A program made the position numbers and the translations under genes. Shown in pieces: positions 1 to 5,760 of a stretch of 9,074 nucleotides of DNA; the stretch's first letter is position 1; every line of letters starts with the position of its first letter. The notes beneath the pieces are model-generated. The model worked only from the letters and a program-made list of their open reading frames with translations, had not been told where the DNA came from and did not search any database. The DNA is taken from the NCBI GenBank assembly GCA_018066005.1, contig JAGHSG010000123.1, positions 1 through 9,074 on the forward strand, in the 5' to 3' direction. Source of the DNA: Bacteroidales bacterium (lineage in GTDB: Bacteria; Bacteroidota; Bacteroidia; Bacteroidales; Paludibacteraceae).

Positions 1-1082
1 TCAATAAATATCTTTTCCAACGACGTGAAGAAATACTGCTCTTCCAATTCGCTCTTCTCTATCTCCAATTCCCATTTGAGCAAATCTTTCGTGTAGTCCG
101 TGGACATACGGAGCAGATTGCTGACATCGGTGAAGATTGGTTTGCGGTCTTGTATGACGCAGCAGTTGGGAGATATATTCACTTCACAATCCGTAAAGGC
201 ATACAAGGCGTCAATGGCTTTGTCGGAAGATGACCCGGGAGCCAATTGAACGACGATACGCGCCTCGGCAGCCGTGAAATCATCTACTTTCTTAATCTTA
301 ATCTTACCTTTCTGGTTGGCACGCAAGATAGTCTCGATAATCTTGCCGGTTGTTGTTCCGTAAGGTATCTCGGAAATAATCAGTGTCTTGTTATCATCCG
401 CTTTTTGTATCTTGGCGCGAATGCGAATCGTTCCTCCGCGTTCTCCGTCGTTGTATTTGCTGACATCTATCTCGCCTCCGGTCGGGAAGTCCGGGAATAA
501 CTGAAATTCTTCGCCTCGTAAATAAGCCAGGGAGGCATCACACAGTTCGTTGAAGTTGTGTGGCAGAATCTTGGAGTTCAGTCCTACTGCAATACCCTCT
601 ACACCTTGTGCCAATAGTAACGGAAATTTAATGGGCAGATGGATAGGCTCTTTCTTGCGTCCGTCGTAACTGAGCATCCAATGGGTCGTCTTGGGATTGA
701 AGACGGTTTCCAGAGCAAATTTACTCAACCGTGCTTCTATATAACGCGAAGCGGCTGCACCGTCTCCCGTGAGTATGTTTCCCCAGTTTCCTTGACAGTC
801 AATGAGCAGGTCTTTTTGACCTAATTGCACCAAAGCGTCTGCTATACTGGCATCACCGTGGGGGTGGTATTGCATGGTCTGACCGACTATGTTGGCCACT
901 TTGTTCATTTTGCCGTCATCCACGCATCGCATAGCATGCAGGATACGGCGTTGCACAGGTTTGAGTCCGTCCTCTATCGCAGGGACGGCACGCTCTAAAA
1001 TAACATACGAAGCATAATCCAAGAACCAGTCTTGGTACATGCCTGTCAAATGATATTTGATTGCGTCATTAAATTCCGCCAT
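1..1082 (-). CDS. parC: DNA topoisomerase IV subunit A (ParC), 5' part only
   Basis: This is the start of a type IIA topoisomerase A subunit, which cuts and rejoins both DNA strands to unlink daughter chromosomes together with ParE. The first 360 codons are in the window with no stop; the Bacteroidetes protein is usually near 880-900 residues, so over half is missing beyond position 1. Visible landmarks are the N-terminal DYASYVILERAVP and DGLKPVQRRILHAM segments, the QRDR-type HPHGDASIADALVQ (residues 73-86), and the catalytic tyrosine in AAASRYIEARL at Tyr114. The ATG at 1082 lies one base after the folB stop, which suggests translational coupling. The residue aligned with the classic quinolone-resistance serine is Ala78. 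GyrA is the alternative, but the segment wording (MYQDWFLDYASYVILERAVP) matches the ParC-type paralogue of this phylum better. The family call is very sure; ParC versus GyrA is fairly sure. Confidence 0.93.
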   Translation of the reverse strand, partial: MAEFNDAIKYHLTGMYQDWFLDYASYVILERAVPAIEDGLKPVQRRILHAMRCVDDGKMNKVANIVGQTMQYHPHGDASIADALVQLGQKDLLIDCQGNWGNILTGDGAAASRYIEARLSKFALETVFNPKTTHWMLSYDGRKKEPIHLPIKFPLLLAQGVEGIAVGLNSKILPHNFNELCDASLAYLRGEEFQLFPDFPTGGEIDVSKYNDGERGGTIRIRAKIQKADDNKTLIISEIPYGTTTGKIIETILRANQKGKIKIKKVDDFTAAEARIVVQLAPGSSSDKAIDALYAFTDCEVNISPNCCVIQDRKPIFTDVSNLLRMSTDYTKDLLKWELEIEKSELEEQYFFTSLEKIFI

Positions 1083-1083
1083 A

Positions 1084-1422
1084 TTATAATTCGATTGTTG
1101 CCCAAGCAACTTGCCCTCCTACGGGCGGGTTTTTCTTTTTTACTTGTACATGCACCTCGGCATGCGGATAGTTCTCTTTCAGCACGTTGCGGATGCGTCC
1201 CGCCACGTGCTCCAATAGTAACGATGGAACGGATATCTGCTCCGCTACCAAAGCATAGACGCGTTGGTAATCTACCGTGTCTTGCAAATCATCCGTCACC
1301 ACGGCTTGATTGTCCGGCATAGTCAAACTGACAGAAACAAGAAAAGTATTGCCCTTTTCCCGTTCTTCAGGATATACGCCGTGATAAGCGGTAAACTGAA
1401 TATCCTCTAATCGGATAACCAC
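1084..1422 (-). CDS. folB: Dihydroneopterin aldolase (FolB)
   Basis: FolB converts 7,8-dihydroneopterin to 6-hydroxymethyl-dihydropterin plus glycolaldehyde in cytosolic tetrahydrofolate synthesis. The 112-residue protein has the usual FolB length and landmarks: YHGVYPEEREKGN at residues 13-25, holding the conserved glutamate (Glu20); LLLEHVAGRI at 68-77, with the substrate-side Glu71; and KKKNPPVGG at 95-103, where the catalytic lysine precedes the PP pair. The start is a GTG lying directly after the TAA of the upstream 51-codon gene, in the same frame. No ATG exists upstream before that stop, and the protein aligns from this point, so GTG is the best choice. Its TAA is one base from the parC ATG. 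Both junctions imply coupled translation. Nothing essential appears to be missing. Confidence 0.93.
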   Translation of the reverse strand: MVIRLEDIQFTAYHGVYPEEREKGNTFLVSVSLTMPDNQAVVTDDLQDTVDYQRVYALVAEQISVPSLLLEHVAGRIRNVLKENYPHAEVHVQVKKKNPPVGGQVAWATIEL

Positions 1423-1578
1423 TTATTGCTGTTTGCGGTTAAGGAAGATATATCCTAAAATACCGGCTACTTCCAATACCAAACTCAATACCAATAACCA
1501 GTTGGCGGGTAATGCCATAAAATAAGTTACAAGGCAGATAACGCCCAGCAATACCAAAATAATTCCTAAATCTTTCAT
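1423..1578 (-). CDS. Small two-TM membrane protein, function unknown
   Basis: This 51-residue ORF, starting MKDLGIILVLLGVICLVTYF, lies in the 179-bp interval between dprA and folB. It has two hydrophobic helices (about residues 5-23 and 27-46) joined by a short ALPANW turn, and a positively charged tail (NRKQQ). It is probably a hairpin-shaped inner-membrane protein with both ends in the cytoplasm, by the positive-inside rule. The ATG at 1578 is 23 bp after the dprA stop and the TAA touches the folB GTG, so it sits inside the operon with gene-like spacing. I recognise no family and assign no function. The hydrophobic pattern, operon spacing and lack of overlap argue for a real gene; proof would be conservation in relatives. 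Confidence 0.72.
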   Translation of the reverse strand: MKDLGIILVLLGVICLVTYFMALPANWLLVLSLVLEVAGILGYIFLNRKQQ

Positions 1579-1601
1579 ATTTGTATTTGTTTTATATTAT
1601 T

Positions 1602-2672
1602 TTATTTGAGTGCCCTATATATGCCTCCGGGTAGGTCTTTTACGATACCTTGCATAACCATTATCATCAGGTTACTGACTACATCGGAGTAGGGCATTTG
1701 TGTCTCCATTACTAACATATTGACATGCATTCCTTCTTCGGCTTCGCGCAGTTTTTGGAGCAATTGTTGTTGAACGGGGTCTAACAACCCGGTCAGTTCT
1801 ACCATTTCCGTTTGAACGGGTTTAGGTTTTCCTTCGTCCCATTTCATGGCTTGGACCAAGTCTTCTGCACACTCTATCAAAGCCGCTTTTTGATCCCGAA
1901 TCAGTTGGTTGCATCCGTGAGAAACCTCGTCGGTGGCCCGTCCCGGGAAGGAGAAGACATCGCGGTTGTAATCAACTGCCATACTGGCCGTAATCAAACT
2001 GCCGCCTTTTTGTTTACTCTCCACGATAACGACTGCATCTGCCAAACCGGCTACGATGCGGTTACGTGCCACGAAGTTCATTTTCTCCGGCTCGGTTCCG
2101 GTTGTATATTCCGTCAGAATACCGCCTTTTTCAAGTGCCTGTACCGCCACATCCCGATGCAGGGACGGATAGATACGGTCCAGTCCGTGTGCAGGAACGA
2201 TAATCGTCGGTACCCCGGCTTCTATGGCGGCTTTGTGGGCGGCTATATCTATACCGTATGCCAAACCGCTGATGATGGTTACATCCGGGACCATCTCTTT
2301 CAGGTCAAAAACAAACTGACGTGTCAACTCTTTGCCGCGGTCGGTAGCCATACGTGTCCCGACGATGGAAACCATCTTGCCGCGGTTAATATCCAAATGA
2401 CCTTTTCCGAACAACAGCAACGGAGCATCCGAACATTGTTTCAATCGATAAGGATACGTGTCGTCCTGATAGAAATATGTCTTGATTTGATGCTCTTGGA
2501 TGAAGGCTATTTCTTTCTCCGCTGCGGCCATCGCTTCTGCGGTACCGGGAATGGAAACGTGTTTCCATACTTCGGAGGCGCTGCCGTATTGCTCCAATAA
2601 GCGTCGCTCTTCACGTATGCTCCATCGGTACAACCGGGAAAGGGCTATTTGGTAGAGTAATTCGTCGTTCAT
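1602..2672 (-). CDS. dprA: DNA-processing protein DprA (Smf)
   Basis: DprA binds incoming single-stranded DNA and loads RecA onto it during natural transformation; many non-competent bacteria keep it. From the ATG at 2672 the protein has 356 residues. An N-terminal SAM-like helical region (about 1-75) is followed by the Rossmann-like DprA core (about 80-275) with SIVGTRMATDRG, ISGLAYGIDIAAHKAAI, VVIVESKQKGGSLITA and FSFPGRATDEVSHGCNQLI. A C-terminal winged-helix domain covers about 293-356. A GTG two codons upstream (2678) gives a longer form, but the ATG is preferred: it gives MNDELLYQIALSRL, a typical family N-terminus, and leaves 18 bp from the upp stop. It sits in the minus-strand operon after upp. 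No comEC or comF gene is visible, so competence cannot be inferred from this window. Confidence 0.95.
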   Translation of the reverse strand: MNDELLYQIALSRLYRWSIREERRLLEQYGSASEVWKHVSIPGTAEAMAAAEKEIAFIQEHQIKTYFYQDDTYPYRLKQCSDAPLLLFGKGHLDINRGKMVSIVGTRMATDRGKELTRQFVFDLKEMVPDVTIISGLAYGIDIAAHKAAIEAGVPTIIVPAHGLDRIYPSLHRDVAVQALEKGGILTEYTTGTEPEKMNFVARNRIVAGLADAVVIVESKQKGGSLITASMAVDYNRDVFSFPGRATDEVSHGCNQLIRDQKAALIECAEDLVQAMKWDEGKPKPVQTEMVELTGLLDPVQQQLLQKLREAEEGMHVNMLVMETQMPYSDVVSNLMIMVMQGIVKDLPGGIYRALK

Positions 2673-2690
2673 TTGCACCCGATTGCAAAC

Positions 2691-3341
2691 TTATAACTTG
2701 TCTCCAAAACAAAGATCACCTGCATCACCCAATCCGGGTACGATATATTTCTTCTCGTTCAGATTGTTGTCTATGGCAGCACACCACAATGTCGTTTCTG
2801 CCGGCATCGTGTTTTGCAAATGTTGAACTCCTTCCGGAGCAGCAATTACGCAGCATACGTGCAGATGTTTAGGCGTGCCGTTTTTGAGCAGAGCCTGATA
2901 AGCCACCTCCATGGACATGCCGGATGCCAACATAGGGTCAACCAACAGGAGTGTTTTGCCGGTCAGATCCGGAGAAGCCAGATACTCGGATACAATCTCC
3001 AATTGATTATCGGCACCCATGCGACGATAAGCACTCAAAAAGGCATTTTCCGCGTGGTCAAACATATTCAAAAAACCTTGGTGGAAAGGTAAACCGGCAC
3101 GCAATACCGTACCTAATACAATGGGGTCCTGAATGGTGTTGACCGATGCAATTCCTAATGGAGTTTGAACATTTTCTTTCTCATAAGAGAGTGCTTTACT
3201 TACCTCTACGGCCATCACTTCTCCGATGCGCTCTATGTTGCGACGGAAACGCATGGAGTCTTGCTGAATAGCGGTACTGCGAATCTCTTTGAGATATTGG
3301 TTGAGAAGACTATTGTTCTCGGATAAGTTAATGATTTTCAT
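2691..3341 (-). CDS. upp: Uracil phosphoribosyltransferase (UPRT)
   Basis: Upp salvages uracil by joining it to PRPP to make UMP. The 216-residue protein has family-typical length. The PRPP-binding loop is VDPMLASGMS at residues 134-143; the common wording is DPMLATGGS, so the threonine and second glycine are replaced by Ser140 and Met142. The uracil-binding segment YIVPGLGDAGD lies at 199-209, and VLRAGLPFHQG at 79-89 is the usual conserved N-terminal block. The ATG at 3341 is 23 bp after the stop of the coiled-coil gene, and the downstream gene is dprA, so it is mid-operon. No separate promoter or terminator was seen in either gap. The substitutions in the PRPP loop are conservative in size and position, and I expect an active enzyme. 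Confidence 0.95.
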   Translation of the reverse strand: MKIINLSENNSLLNQYLKEIRSTAIQQDSMRFRRNIERIGEVMAVEVSKALSYEKENVQTPLGIASVNTIQDPIVLGTVLRAGLPFHQGFLNMFDHAENAFLSAYRRMGADNQLEIVSEYLASPDLTGKTLLLVDPMLASGMSMEVAYQALLKNGTPKHLHVCCVIAAPEGVQHLQNTMPAETTLWCAAIDNNLNEKKYIVPGLGDAGDLCFGDKL

Positions 3342-3364
3342 GAACGCAAGTGTTTCAGTCCGTA

Positions 3365-4021
3365 TTATTTCTGTGCTTTAACAGCAGCTTTCCACACCTT
3401 GACTTCTTCTTTGATTTGTTTCTCGTTCTCTTTTTGGATCGTTTGCATCTCTTTCAGTTTCTCGCTCTTAGCCTTGATGTCAGCATCGTATTTGGGCAGG
3501 GCGTTGGCTTGGTTGTTGAGATACTGCTCTTGGTTATTGATGTTGCGCAGCAGACCGTTAATGTCGTTCAGGCATCGGTTGATTTGGTTGTTCTGCTCGC
3601 GTGCATCGTTGGCCATTTTGTCTTTGTGGTCATCTTTGATGCTGTTGTACTTGAGAATCTCGTTTTGAAGGTCATTAAGGCCTTTTTGCATGTCTTGCAG
3701 AGCTTTTTGCTCAGCAGCATAAGTCTTTTGCAGGCTTTGTACGGTTTTCAAACCTGTTTTGGTGTACTTGGCCAGACTCTTGGAATAAGCAGTCTCGTCT
3801 TTAATCTGTTTAGCAGCATCTTTTAACATCTGTGCATCTGCTTTCATAACCTCTTGAATGGTCTGCAATTCTGCTACCATACCGGCAGGGTTATTGGCAT
3901 AGATAACGCGCATGGTGTCCAATTGGAATTGTGCTTGCATTTCCTCCAAGGGAGTAACTTGTTGAGCATTCATTGCTACGGTAGCCATCATAGTGGCTGC
4001 AAAAAGAAGAATCTTTTTCAT
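3365..4021 (-). CDS. Secreted coiled-coil protein, function unknown
   Basis: The 218-residue product starts with a clear Sec signal peptide: MKK, a hydrophobic core ILLFAATMMATVAM, and a likely cleavage after MNA at residue 19, leaving Gln-Gln at the mature N-terminus. From about residue 70 the sequence is dominated by charged, Gln/Asn-rich heptad-like helix (KQIKDETAY, QKTYAAEQKALQDMQKGL, QNNQINRCLNDINGLL, KSEKLKEMQTIQKENEKQI), so a long periplasmic coiled coil is likely. It has one cysteine in the mature chain and no lipobox. It could brace or bridge envelope complexes, in the manner of OmpH/Skp-like or adaptor proteins, but the primary sequence does not match one I can name. It follows the lytTR gene by 13 bp and precedes upp by 23 bp, so it is co-transcribed with both. 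No function is assigned. Confidence 0.85.
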   Translation of the reverse strand: MKKILLFAATMMATVAMNAQQVTPLEEMQAQFQLDTMRVIYANNPAGMVAELQTIQEVMKADAQMLKDAAKQIKDETAYSKSLAKYTKTGLKTVQSLQKTYAAEQKALQDMQKGLNDLQNEILKYNSIKDDHKDKMANDAREQNNQINRCLNDINGLLRNINNQEQYLNNQANALPKYDADIKAKSEKLKEMQTIQKENEKQIKEEVKVWKAAVKAQK

Positions 4022-4034
4022 TGTTGTAAAAATT

Positions 4035-4652
4035 TTAATTATTGGTAAAATATTTCATTATTTGTTCTGAATAAGCTTTGCTGACCGGTATGGCGGGTAT
4101 CTTGTCGTCCCCAAAATCCAGCACGATATCTCCTTCTACACGCCGTACCGCCTGTACCATACTGACATTCACAATGTACGACCGGTGGCAACGGACCAAT
4201 TGACTGTCCTGAAAACGCCATTCAATGTTCTTCATCGAATTGCGAATCATCAGCGACTGCAATTTACCGGCATTGGTATAGTATATTTGCACGTAGTTAT
4301 CGGCCGACTCCAAGTAATAGCAGGCGTCGGGCTTGACCGACAATTTCAGTTCCCCGCGCTCATCGTAGAAATTGTACATCGTCTGCCGCTCTGCCGCTTC
4401 TTGCCCTTCGCGCGTCTGAAGAACTTGAATCAGGTTATGACTGTCGGCTATTTCGAACAATAGCACAACCACAATCAAGGCCATTACCCCTATTTCGCTC
4501 CAAAAAAGAATAGGCTGATTGGCTATGACCCAGTCGTGAATGCGGTAGGGCTTGAAAAACAACACACAGAATCCCGCCAAGGCAATAATGACCAGGACCA
4601 GGAACTCCACATTGTGGCGTTTTTTCAGATATGCTATAATCTCTTTACGCAT
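4035..4652 (-). CDS. Membrane-anchored LytTR-domain DNA-binding regulator
   Basis: The product has 205 residues: a basic N-terminus (MRKEIIAYLKKRHN), two membrane helices (about 17-33 and 47-68), a linker, then a LytTR domain (about 96-203). LytTR landmarks are CYYLESADNYVQIYY at 111-125, the RCHRSYIVNV stretch at 154-163 and the terminal IPVSKAYSEQIMKYF. LytTR domains bind DNA direct repeats and usually sit on AlgR/AgrA response regulators. Here no receiver domain is present; fusion to membrane helices is a recurrent Bacteroidetes arrangement, so the signal is probably sensed at the membrane. The frame stays open upstream to 4961, but that extension would run back through the promoter and the divergent exonuclease gene; the ATG at 4652 is just below a perfect promoter. 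As first gene of the long operon it may regulate that operon. Confidence 0.9.
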   Translation of the reverse strand: MRKEIIAYLKKRHNVEFLVLVIIALAGFCVLFFKPYRIHDWVIANQPILFWSEIGVMALIVVVLLFEIADSHNLIQVLQTREGQEAAERQTMYNFYDERGELKLSVKPDACYYLESADNYVQIYYTNAGKLQSLMIRNSMKNIEWRFQDSQLVRCHRSYIVNVSMVQAVRRVEGDIVLDFGDDKIPAIPVSKAYSEQIMKYFTNN

Positions 4653-4660
4653 TTCACCCG

Positions 4661-4692
4661 CAAAGTTACAAAAAAAAAATGGAATAAGCAAA
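4661..4692 (-). promoter_or_regulatory. Bacteroidetes-type promoter of the lytTR-upp-dprA-folB-parC operon
   Basis: On the minus strand TTTG (4692-4689) and TAACTTTG (4668-4661) are separated by exactly 20 bp, a full match to the Bacteroides primary sigma consensus TTTG-N19-21-TAnnTTTG. The spacer includes a run of ten T. Transcription should begin only a few bases after 4661, so the leader before the ATG at 4652 is at most about nine bases and the transcript is nearly leaderless. This is a motif call; the start site is inferred. Confidence 0.85.
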
Positions 4693-4700
4693 TATATTTG
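4689..4700. repeat. Perfect 12-bp palindrome shared by two divergent -33 boxes
   Basis: The sequence CAAATATATTTG is its own reverse complement. Its left half supplies the minus-strand TTTG box of the lytTR operon, and its right half the plus-strand TTTG box of the exonuclease gene. A protein bound here would cover both promoters, and two polymerases could hardly occupy both at once. LytTR proteins normally bind direct repeats, so autoregulation through this exact site is only a possibility. AT-rich palindromes of this size also arise by chance. Confidence 0.6.
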
Positions 4701-4728
4701 TATATTTGCGAAAAAATGTGTACCTTTG
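4697..4728 (+). promoter_or_regulatory. Bacteroidetes-type promoter of the 3'-5' exonuclease gene
   Basis: TTTG at 4697-4700 and TACCTTTG at 4721-4728 are separated by exactly 20 bp, a full match to the phylum's primary promoter consensus. The transcript should start near 4732, about 17 bases before the chosen GTG start at 4749. This excludes the ATG at 4716, which lies inside the promoter, as the start codon for transcripts made here. Confidence 0.85.
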
Positions 4729-4748
4729 CACGATTTTTCAGAGAACAA

Positions 4749-5450
4749 GTGAAGAAAAATAGTTTTATACATCGTATTTCCAAGGATTTGGTGCAATGGA
4801 TGCCGGTCGTTGGTTTTGACGGACAAGTTATCATCGTGGACCGGCCCGAGCAGGTGCATGATGCGGTTGCTTATCTGCGCTCTCGGTCTGTTTTGGGCGT
4901 GGATACGGAAGCACGTCCCAGTTTTACACGGGGTGTCCATTACCCGACTGCCCTTGTCCAAATAGCCTCCGAAGAGCGTTGTTACCTATTCCGCCTGACC
5001 CATATCGGTATGCCGCAGGAACTGTGCGACTTGTTCGCTGACCCTGCTATTTGTAAGGTCGGTTTGGCGTTTAAGGATGACCTGAACGGCCTCCGCCGTC
5101 GCCATGATTTCAAGCCCGCTAATTGCGTGGATATACAGTCTATATGCGGCAAATATGGTATCTTGGATTTGGGGCTGCAAAAGATTTTTGCTATCTGTTT
5201 CGGCAAGAAAATCAGCAAGGCGCAGCAACTCACCAATTGGGAGAATTCCCACCTCACGCCCGAGCAGGCACGATACGCCTCTACGGACGCGTGGGCGACG
5301 CTACTAATCTATAAGGAGTTGATGGCTACCGAACCGCTTCCCAAGAAAGAAGCCGAAGCGTTGCGCCGGGCCGATTTGGAACGTCAGCAAGCCCACCAAC
5401 AGGAAGTCCAAGCCCAAAAAGAAGCAGAAAAAGCGGAAAAAGATAAATAA
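4749..5450 (+). CDS. DEDDy-family 3'-5' exonuclease (RNase D/WRN-like domain)
   Basis: The 233-residue protein has a single RNase D/Werner-type exonuclease domain that removes nucleotides from 3' ends with two metal ions. Acidic motifs are in order: Exo I VDTEARPSF (Asp52, Glu54), Exo II VGLAFKDDLNGL (Asp110/Asp111), and Exo III YASTDAWA (Tyr176, Asp180), which makes it the DEDDy subclass. There is no HRDC domain, so it is not full-length RNase D; Bacteroidetes often carry this short single-domain form. Residues about 197-233 are a charged Lys/Glu/Gln/Ala-rich tail, probably a solvent-exposed helix. The GTG at 4749 is chosen because it is the first in-frame start after the inferred transcription start and gives a family-like N-terminus (KNSFIHRISKDLVQWMPVVG); the frame is open further upstream only through the promoter. 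Substrate, RNA or DNA, cannot be decided. No terminator was seen before the tRNA promoter. Confidence 0.9.
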   Translation: MKKNSFIHRISKDLVQWMPVVGFDGQVIIVDRPEQVHDAVAYLRSRSVLGVDTEARPSFTRGVHYPTALVQIASEERCYLFRLTHIGMPQELCDLFADPAICKVGLAFKDDLNGLRRRHDFKPANCVDIQSICGKYGILDLGLQKIFAICFGKKISKAQQLTNWENSHLTPEQARYASTDAWATLLIYKELMATEPLPKKEAEALRRADLERQQAHQQEVQAQKEAEKAEKDK

Positions 5451-5462
5451 TTTGCAAAAATA

Positions 5463-5494
5463 TTTGCATATTCCAAAAAAAAGCAGTACTTTTG
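5463..5494 (+). promoter_or_regulatory. Bacteroidetes-type promoter for the structured leader, tRNA-Cys and probably sufB
   Basis: TTTG (5463-5466), a 20-bp spacer and TACTTTTG (5487-5494) match the phylum consensus exactly. Transcription should start near 5498-5502. The next features are a folded leader and tRNA-Cys. It is the last recognisable promoter before sufB: I found no second TAnnTTTG box with a -33 partner between 5500 and 5760. Confidence 0.82.
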
Positions 5495-5513
5495 CACCCG
5501 CATTCGTCAAAAA

Positions 5514-5637
5514 CCTCCCTCTTCGGATTCGAAGAATCTCATGGGGTCCCCAGAGAACTTGTTCGAATGGGGAGAGGAGGAGCACAAGTCGCCCGTCGAT
5601 TAAATGAAATGGCAATCGACCTTTGCGAACTTGTTGC
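5514..5637 (+). ncRNA. Structured leader RNA or small RNA upstream of tRNA-Cys
   Basis: Two long stem-loops can be drawn by hand. The first spans 5514-5580: CCTCC (5514-5518) pairs with GGAGG (5576-5580), then after a bulged C, TCTTC (5520-5524) with GGAGA (5571-5575), a GG/GG internal loop, and ATTCGAA (5527-5533) with TTCGAAT (5562-5568). Its apex contains CTC-A-TGGG / CCCA-GAG. The second spans 5584-5634: ACAAGT with ACTTGT, CGC with GCG, and GTCGATT (5595-5601) with AATCGAC (5614-5620) around a 12-nt loop. Together the hairpins fill the leader between promoter and tRNA. RNase P cleavage at the tRNA 5' end would release this piece as a separate RNA of about 145 nt. It does not match SRP RNA, tmRNA, RNase P RNA or a riboswitch that I know. 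The pairing is seen; an RNA function is inferred. Confidence 0.5.
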
Positions 5638-5646
5638 GACGACGAC

Positions 5647-5720
5647 GGTCGGTTGCCCGAGTGGCTAGGGATCGGTCTGCAAAACCGGGGACGGCGGTTC
5701 GAGTCCGCCACCGACCTCCA
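5647..5720 (+). tRNA. tRNA-Cys (anticodon GCA)
   Basis: A full cloverleaf can be drawn. The 7-bp acceptor is GGTCGGT (5647-5653) with ACCGACC (5710-5716), perfectly paired. The D arm is CCC/GGG around GAGTGGCTA. The anticodon arm is TCGGT-CTGCAAA-ACCGG, one T-G pair included, with anticodon GCA. The variable loop is short (GGAC) and the T arm is GGCGG-TTCGAGT-CCGCC. The discriminator is T (U73), the known identity base for cysteine, and the CCA end is encoded at 5718-5720. There is no intron. It decodes UGC/UGU. The gene lies about 145 bp downstream of its promoter and 41 bp before sufB, whose Fe-S assembly pathway takes its sulfur from cysteine. Confidence 0.97.
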
Positions 5721-5721
5721 T

Positions 5722-5751
5722 AGAGCCGCCAGATGGCGGCTCTTATTGTTT
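5722..5751 (+). terminator. Terminator-like hairpin between tRNA-Cys and sufB
   Basis: AGAGCCGCC (5722-5730) and GGCGGCTCT (5735-5743) form a perfect 9-bp GC-rich stem with an AGAT loop, followed by TATTGTTT. The U tract is interrupted by A and G, so termination may be incomplete. The stem begins two bases after the tRNA CCA end, and sufB starts ten bases after the tail. If the RNA is cut at the tRNA 3' end, the same hairpin would form the extreme 5' end of the sufB mRNA and could protect it. Confidence 0.8.
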
Positions 5752-5760
5752 ACAAAGTGT

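Noticed and set aside
1812..2600. 262-codon open frame on the plus strand opposite dprA
   Set aside because: It lies fully antisense to a clear dprA gene and its translation shows no domain.
4536..4748. Upstream extension of the exonuclease frame
   Set aside because: It overlaps the lytTR start and both promoters; transcription starts later, near 4732.
4653..4961. Upstream extension of the LytTR frame
   Set aside because: It runs back through its own promoter and the divergent exonuclease gene; a normal protein starts at 4652.
5534..5584. A second, degraded tRNA suggested by GTTCGAAT (5561-5568)
   Set aside because: There is no T-stem around that loop, no anticodon arm and no CCA end; the motif belongs to the leader hairpin.
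5541..5603. A 20-codon ORF (MGSPENLFEWG...) in the leader ahead of tRNA-Cys, followed by an overlapping TAAATG start
   Set aside because: It has no cysteine codons for attenuation, lies inside the stems of the structured leader, and the next ORF runs through the tRNA. It is more likely incidental.
5514..5637. Identity as SRP RNA, 6S RNA or tmRNA
   Set aside because: The SRP GGAAG-type apical motif, the tmRNA tag region and a 6S-like central bubble were looked for and not found; naming it would be a guess.
5623..5760. Upstream extension of the sufB reading frame
   Set aside because: It reads through the tRNA-Cys and the hairpin; the normal SufB N-terminus starts at ATG 5761.
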